Source of the DNA: Candidatus Woesearchaeota archaeon
GTDB taxonomy: Archaea > Nanobdellota > Nanobdellia > Woesearchaeales > GW2011-AR9
Assembly: GCA_013204355.1 (NCBI GenBank)
Contig: JABMOA010000138.1
Location: 1-8,812, forward strand
Length of the DNA: 8,812 nt
Reading direction: 5' to 3'
This document shows positions 5,433 through 8,812 of this stretch, in pieces. How positions within the stretch are numbered: the stretch's first letter is position 1; each line of letters begins with the position of its first letter. Both the position numbers and the translations under genes were made by a program. A model generated the notes under the pieces. That model ran no database searches and had not been told where the DNA came from. It was given only the letters and a program-made list of their open reading frames with translations.

Positions 5433-5738
5433 TTATCCTAAGTGGGGAAATAAGAATCCAACTACATTTGTGATTTTTTTGAATCCCAACTCATTCATAA
5501 TTTCACATGCTTTTTCTGACCTTCCACCTGAACGGCAATGGACAAGGTAAACTTTATCCTTATCTAATTTATTTAATTCTTCTTCAAAGGTGTTCATGTA
5601 AAAATCAATGTTGATTGCATGTTCTAAATGGTCTAATTCAAATTCTCCGGGTGTTCTAACATCTAGAATCACAAAATTTGGATTTTCCTTTTCTCGTGTA
5701 ATCAATTGTCTTGCTTCTTCTGGGCTTACTTCTTTCAT
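5433..5738 (-). CDS. Single-domain rhodanese-like protein
   Basis: This 101-aa cytoplasmic protein consists of one rhodanese (sulfurtransferase) domain. It shows the family marks VILDVRTPGEFELDHLEHA (residues 23-41) and the active loop C68-R-S-G-G-R-S, with Cys68 as the persulfide-carrying residue. Such proteins pass sulfane sulfur from thiosulfate, persulfides or other carriers to acceptors. The start ATG overlaps the stop of the upstream GTPase gene as ATGA, so translation is probably coupled. The C-terminus is short: it ends NVVGFLFPHLG and lacks the usual GG-x-x-x-W-x-x-x-G final helix. Reading the other two frames past this point does not recover that helix, so I do not call a frameshift. 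Domain call is secure; the physiological donor and acceptor are unknown. Confidence 0.9.
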   Translation of the reverse strand: MKEVSPEEARQLITREKENPNFVILDVRTPGEFELDHLEHAINIDFYMNTFEEELNKLDKDKVYLVHCRSGGRSEKACEIMNELGFKKITNVVGFLFPHLG

Positions 5739-6466
5739 TGTTTAACTTTTCCTGTTTGCCATGCTTTTAATAATAACCGCGCAGCAGCTTCAATATCTGG
5801 TGATCCACCTTTAGACATTTTTTTAAATTTTAATGCAAGTTTTTCTAGGAATTCTTCTTCATCGTTTTCGTGAATATCAAAATGTTTTTGTAATACTTCT
5901 TTCTTCTCTTCAATCAATTTCAATGCTGAAATTTCTGGATCTTTAATTTTACTGTAGTCAACAGCGCCTGTTTTTCCAAATTTTTCTGTATTTTTTTCCA
6001 TGTCTGGAAATACTCCTGGTGTGTCTAAAACAACAATTTTTGCATCCACACGTACTTTTTGGACACCTTTTGTGAACCCACTTTCAGAAGATGTACGTGC
6101 TTTACCTCTTCCTGCTAATGCATTGATAAGAGAAGATTTCCCTACATTTGGATATCCTACAACACCAACCGTTGTATTTTTTCCTTTTGATAATTCAAGA
6201 ATCTTATGTTTTAACATTGTTGTGCCAAGATGATCCTTACTTGAAATAAAGATGGATGGTTTTAGTTTTTTCTTTGCAGCTTCCAAATCTTGCTTTTTTA
6301 CTAAATCACATTTATTAATCACATAAAGAATTTTCTTCCCATACTTTTCTATTTTTTTTTCAATTTCAACATTTCTTGTTTCATTGATATGCCTTGCATC
6401 AAGTACTTCTATTACGATTTCTGATTCTTTAAGTACAAGGTTGACGTGTCTCCAATATGATGGCAT
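5735..6466 (-). CDS. Circularly permuted ribosome-assembly GTPase (YlqF/RbgA/YawG family)
   Basis: In this 243-aa protein the GTPase motifs run in permuted order: NKCD (G4, 51-54), SSK (G5, 75-77), GYPNVGKS (G1, 104-111), a threonine in GFTKG (G2, 130-134) and DTPG (G3, 148-151). An N-terminal VLDARH-x-x-x-x-R stretch (21-31) is also typical of COG1161. Family members (bacterial RbgA, yeast Nog2 and Lsg1) act late in large-subunit assembly, so a role in 50S maturation is the reasonable inference. A helical tail with D-E-E-E-F and S-P-D-I-E-A-A-A-R-L-L-L (about 223-234) follows the G domain. The gene is first in a minus-strand string with the rhodanese. Its ATG is about 26 bases from a TATA box shared with the divergent gene at 6519. 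Confidence 0.92.
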   Translation of the reverse strand: MPSYWRHVNLVLKESEIVIEVLDARHINETRNVEIEKKIEKYGKKILYVINKCDLVKKQDLEAAKKKLKPSIFISSKDHLGTTMLKHKILELSKGKNTTVGVVGYPNVGKSSLINALAGRGKARTSSESGFTKGVQKVRVDAKIVVLDTPGVFPDMEKNTEKFGKTGAVDYSKIKDPEISALKLIEEKKEVLQKHFDIHENDEEEFLEKLALKFKKMSKGGSPDIEAAARLLLKAWQTGKVKQ

Positions 6467-6487
6467 ATATCTGTTTCAGCGTATAAA

Positions 6488-6497
6488 CTTATAAATA
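6488..6497. promoter_or_regulatory. Shared bidirectional TATA box
   Basis: CTTATAAATA contains the self-complementary core TTATAA (6489-6494). Its centre, near 6492, is about 26 bases from the GTPase ATG (6466, minus) and about 27 from ATG 6519 (plus). One box could therefore direct leaderless transcripts both ways. A second TATA-like GTATAAAC (6481-6488) is at the wrong distance for either start. Confidence 0.55.
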
Positions 6498-6518
6498 TTC
6501 CCTATGGTTTGTGTATTT

Positions 6519-6818
6519 ATGGCATTTTCAAAGAAATTTCCCAAAGATGTAGAAGGAAGCAATTATCCTGAATGGAAAGAGATTATTCTCACAGATGAGG
6601 AAGAAGGACAGGCAGAAGAAGAAGCAAGACGTGAGCAGTTTATGTTATTAGATGAATGTTTACGTGAAGCTAAGTCTCTTGCGATTAAGAATCAAGTGAA
6701 TGATGATGAAAACGTGGTTACGTTAGCTTTAGGATTATTTGATAAACGTGCGTCTCATGTTGTATTTGTAAAAGAACATAAAGCAAAAGAGAAGTTTGAT
6801 AGAATGTTTAAAAGATAA
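6519..6818 (+). CDS. Conserved-looking acidic hypothetical protein (99 aa)
   Basis: I do not recognise a named domain. The protein starts MAFSKKFPKDVEGSNYPEW, has an acidic helical stretch rich in E (LTDEEEGQAEEEARREQF), then a helix with LLDECLREAKSLAIKN and a C-terminal half ending in a highly charged K/R tail. No membrane segment or signal peptide is visible. The pattern recalls small uncharacterised proteins I associate with DPANN archaea, from memory only. An ATG also exists 15 bases upstream (6504, adding MVCVF), but 6519 is preferred: it lies about 27 bases from the TATA box, while 6504 is only about 12 away. Its stop codon abuts the stop of the convergent gene at 6819 with no bases between. 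It may be co-regulated with the divergent ribosome GTPase. Confidence 0.75.
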   Translation: MAFSKKFPKDVEGSNYPEWKEIILTDEEEGQAEEEARREQFMLLDECLREAKSLAIKNQVNDDENVVTLALGLFDKRASHVVFVKEHKAKEKFDRMFKR

Positions 6819-7307
6819 TTATTTCTTCTTCATTGCTTGCAATAAAACTTTCTCAAATTTTTCTAAATCTTCAATAGCCTGGAAGAATAATGCATGCCTT
6901 CCTTTACTGCTTACTAAATATCCACCTAAAAATAATTTGTCTAACTTATGTAAATCAATATCCCTTAAAGATATTTTTTCTTTACTTGTTTTAAATTTTG
7001 TTTTTCGCGTAATATGTAAATGATTATCTTTTACTTCATATGTTTCTTGTACTTGACGAATTTTTTGAATTAAACTAGATACTAATACATAAATTGCAAT
7101 GAATAAAATAGTTAATAGGATTGATGGCCAGAAACCATCTACGTTGAAAATTGCAACAATGAATATTAAGATTGCGATAATTCCAACTGAAAGTGATTCT
7201 AAACGCATCATATAAAATTCACTAGTTGGAAAATTCCATTTTACAACACTTGTTGATTTGGGTGCTGTGTTCTTTGATTTTTTTTTAATTATTTTTTTTA
7301 TTACCAT
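6819..7307 (-). CDS. Small membrane protein with PH-like cytoplasmic domain
   Basis: This 162-aa protein has a lysine-rich N-terminus (MVIKKIIKKKSKN), two close membrane helices (about 39-56 and 60-80) and a soluble C-terminal half. That half (YEVKDNHLHITRK, then KEKISLRDIDLHKLDK, GGYLVSSKGRHALFF, and a final helix) has the strand order and wording of bacterial PH-like (bPH) membrane domains, where a 'Y-x-[VI]-x-x-x-x-[LI]-x-I-x-x' strand follows the helices. The homology is a fold-level guess, and the function of such proteins is mostly unknown. It sits four bases after a small two-helix membrane protein gene on the same strand, so the two are probably co-transcribed and may work together. 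No Shine-Dalgarno sequence is visible; ATG 7307 is the first start. Confidence 0.7.
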   Translation of the reverse strand: MVIKKIIKKKSKNTAPKSTSVVKWNFPTSEFYMMRLESLSVGIIAILIFIVAIFNVDGFWPSILLTILFIAIYVLVSSLIQKIRQVQETYEVKDNHLHITRKTKFKTSKEKISLRDIDLHKLDKLFLGGYLVSSKGRHALFFQAIEDLEKFEKVLLQAMKKK

Positions 7308-7311
7308 TTTA

Positions 7312-7530
7312 TTATTTCATTAAAGGTGCTTTTGTCGTGCTAATAATTGCTGCGATGAACATTGCTGCAAAGACAACCATTAACGCGATTGCAAAATTTG
7401 TACTTAGAGGTAATACAAGGTATGCTGTTACAAGAAAACCTACAATTGCAAGAATCATAAAACTACCAGGAGAAGGTTTTGGAACCCATTTAACAGGCCA
7501 ATCACTCTTTTTAGATTTACGTTTTGCCAT
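7312..7530 (-). CDS. Two-helix small membrane protein (72 aa)
   Basis: The N-terminus is strongly basic (MAKRKSKKSDWPVKW), then comes a proline-rich linker (VPKPSPGS). Two membrane helices follow (about 23-41 and 44-63) and a short tail ends the protein. No family is recognised. The basic N-terminus should remain in the cytoplasm. A clear Shine-Dalgarno site (GAGGT, 7536-7540 on the minus strand) fixes the start. The gene lies 32 bases after the tryptophanyl-tRNA synthetase stop and four bases before the PH-like gene, so it may be read from the trpS promoter. Both small membrane proteins contain a V-K-W segment near the N-terminus (WPVKWVPKPS here, VVKWNFPTSE in its neighbour), which could reflect a shared ancestor or partner. 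Confidence 0.7.
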   Translation of the reverse strand: MAKRKSKKSDWPVKWVPKPSPGSFMILAIVGFLVTAYLVLPLSTNFAIALMVVFAAMFIAAIISTTKAPLMK

Positions 7531-7535
7531 TAATT

Positions 7536-7540
7536 ACCTC
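7536..7540 (-). promoter_or_regulatory. Shine-Dalgarno site of the 72-aa membrane protein
   Basis: AAAGAGGTAATTA precedes ATG 7530 on the minus strand. GAGGT is at good spacing, as expected for a gene translated from inside a longer transcript. Confidence 0.6.
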
Positions 7541-7562
7541 TTTTTAATGTAGTTAGAAATAT

Positions 7563-8666
7563 TTACGCGTTTATAAACTTTGCCACAACCTTCTTTGCTT
7601 TCTCACGATTTTTATGATGTTCTTTTAGGAAGGCTGTCATTTTTTCAATAAGAATATTTTTAAGTTCTCCAGATAACAATTTACCTGAAGTATAATCATC
7701 ATAAATGGTTTGTAATTTCTTGTCATCTGGCTCCATGCCATAAAGAAGCATTTGGTATGCAACATCCACATCTGGATTCCCTCCTTTTTTACGATGTTCT
7801 TCTAATGTAGCGCGTCCTCCAGAGAATGCATACTTCTTTATTTTCTTTGCGACTTCTTCAGGTGTTTCTGATAATGCAATGTATGAATTTTCATCAGAAG
7901 AAGACATCTTTCCACCTTTTAATCCTGGCATGAATTTGTGATACGTAGAACTTAATGTTTTGAATTTATGTAATTTTATTCTTTTGGATAAATCTCTTGC
8001 AAGACGTAAATGCGGATCTTGATCTGCACCGACTGGTACAACAACAGGAAGCGGGTTGTCAAATTCAGGAAGTTGTGGGTGTAACATGTCTGCTGCTTGT
8101 AATAAGGATGCAGATAGTTTTCCTGGTGAAACTTCCCCATAAATTGCTTTAAATTCATTATATGTTACATGTCGCCCTAACATATTTGCAAGGCTGTAAT
8201 AGGCAGATGCTTTGATCCCATCTTTAGAGCGTTGAGATTGAAAATAAAAATCACATTTTTTTAAATCTAAACCTAAAGCTACGTAATTTAAGAGATATTC
8301 TTCTATCCCAGTTTTATGTAATTCTTTGAGATTATCATTTCTAGAATTATATGCTTCAACATCTGCAACGGTAAGATAAATTTTTGCGCCTAAATTTTGA
8401 TAGAATACAATTTGGTCTGCGACCATTTTATGTCCAAAATGAAATTTACCTGAAGGCATTAATCCTGTCATCATTGCAAAACGTTTTTTATTCTTGATTG
8501 TATCTATGATGCTGGTAAAATCTCTATGTGCAAAGATAAGACCTCTTCTAAATAAAACATTATCTTGAAATACTTTTGGAAGACCCTTCATCGGTTGAAG
8601 TCCGAACTTTGTAATCAATTGTTCATAATCAATTGTCCCTGAAACTTCCCATGGTGTTACTTTCAT
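7563..8666 (-). CDS. trpS: Tryptophanyl-tRNA synthetase (archaeal/eukaryotic type)
   Basis: This 367-aa class I aminoacyl-tRNA synthetase joins tryptophan to tRNA(Trp) at the cost of ATP, in the cytoplasm. It opens with VTPWEVSGTIDYEQLI, the N-terminal block characteristic of archaeal and eukaryotic TrpRS. The ATP-binding HIGH signature is HFGH (76-79, in MPSGKFHFGHKM), and KMSKS appears as KMSSS (253-257). PVGADQDPH (211-219) is a conserved substrate-pocket segment. The C-terminal helical domain, ending KKVVAKFINA, is the anticodon-binding part. Length is within the archaeal range and no domain is missing. The start is supported by a TATA box about 27 bases upstream (8689-8697). Two small membrane-protein genes follow closely on the same strand and may be co-transcribed. 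Confidence 0.96.
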   Translation of the reverse strand: MKVTPWEVSGTIDYEQLITKFGLQPMKGLPKVFQDNVLFRRGLIFAHRDFTSIIDTIKNKKRFAMMTGLMPSGKFHFGHKMVADQIVFYQNLGAKIYLTVADVEAYNSRNDNLKELHKTGIEEYLLNYVALGLDLKKCDFYFQSQRSKDGIKASAYYSLANMLGRHVTYNEFKAIYGEVSPGKLSASLLQAADMLHPQLPEFDNPLPVVVPVGADQDPHLRLARDLSKRIKLHKFKTLSSTYHKFMPGLKGGKMSSSDENSYIALSETPEEVAKKIKKYAFSGGRATLEEHRKKGGNPDVDVAYQMLLYGMEPDDKKLQTIYDDYTSGKLLSGELKNILIEKMTAFLKEHHKNREKAKKVVAKFINA

Positions 8667-8688
8667 AATTTTGGGAAAGGATTAATTG

Positions 8689-8707
8689 TTTATATACTTA
8701 ACGTTAA
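8689..8707 (-). promoter_or_regulatory. trpS TATA box with adjoining palindrome
   Basis: TTTATATAC (8689-8697, plus strand) reads GTATATAAA on the minus strand and is centred about 27 bases before ATG 8666. Directly upstream lies TTAACGTTAA (8698-8707), a perfect 10-bp palindrome in the BRE position. It could be a repressor or activator site; no regulator is assigned. Confidence 0.5.
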
Positions 8708-8755
8708 ATTAAAATTTCCTCTTGTTTATCGTATTATCTGACAGTGTAAACTTAT

Positions 8756-8802
8756 CGGTTACTCCAGAGACCATAACCGCTCGCTACGCAAGCGAACACG
8801 GT
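8756..8802. repeat. Two adjacent hairpins at the right edge
   Basis: CGGTTA (8756-8761) pairs with TAACCG (8774-8779) across a 12-base loop. Overlapping its end, ACCG-CTCGCT (8776-8785) pairs with AGCGAA-CA-CGGT (8791-8802) around a 5-base loop with a two-base bulge, about 10 bp in all. No coding frame or ATG is seen from 8710 to the window end. The patch is GC-rich, like those at 205-245 and 1731-1763. It may be a transposon end, a REP-like repeat or the edge of an RNA gene outside the window. Confidence 0.4.
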
Positions 8803-8812
8803 ATCTTACGCC

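Noticed and set aside
5433..5470. Frameshift as the cause of the short rhodanese C-terminus.
   Set aside because: Neither alternative frame recovers the expected W...G helix, so no single-base change explains it.
1..8812. CRISPR array or defence island.
   Set aside because: No regularly spaced repeats and no cas or known defence genes. The repeats present are transposon hairpins or scattered pairs.

Overview
The window looks like part of an AT-rich archaeal chromosome. The archaeal signs are a full-length Hef-type helicase-nuclease, a tryptophanyl-tRNA synthetase of the archaeal/eukaryotic type, and TATA boxes placed about 26 bases before the start codon of eight genes with almost no 5' leader. 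Shine-Dalgarno sites appear mainly before genes that are internal to gene strings or have a short leader. A small-genome DPANN lineage (Woesearchaeota-like) is my guess from the style of the small conserved proteins; the sequence does not prove it.

Layout, left to right. (1) 1-162, minus: the start of a YdeI-family gene that runs off the left edge. (2) 354-1614, plus: a TauE/SafE-type membrane transporter gene broken by a 0.5-kb IS200-like element carrying one intact Y1 transposase (523-951) between two identical 16-base hairpins. Removing about 532 bp rejoins the reading frame and gives a normal family sequence, so the insertion looks recent. (3) 1781-2551, minus: a heme-oxygenase-fold protein resembling DUF3050. 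(4) 2784-4979, plus: Hef, with an altered nuclease motif. (5) 6466-4984, minus: a string of a circularly permuted ribosome-assembly GTPase, a small rhodanese overlapping it by four bases, and a DoxX-like membrane protein. (6) 6519-6818, plus: a 99-aa acidic hypothetical protein that appears to share one central TATA box with the divergent GTPase. (7) 8666-6819, minus: tryptophanyl-tRNA synthetase, then two small membrane proteins, the second with a PH-like cytoplasmic domain. (8) 8710-8812: no gene seen, but two adjacent GC-rich hairpins.

Most genes are housekeeping: DNA fork repair (Hef), 50S assembly (GTPase) and tRNA charging (TrpRS). The accessory part is 1-2750, where the insertion element, hairpin repeats and less conserved genes lie. 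I see no CRISPR array, rRNA or tRNA, and no convincing new multi-gene defence or biosynthetic system. The most notable points are the reconstructable transposon-split transporter, the Hef active-site substitution, the shared bidirectional promoter, and an imperfect 16-base repeat next to hairpins on both sides of the transporter locus.
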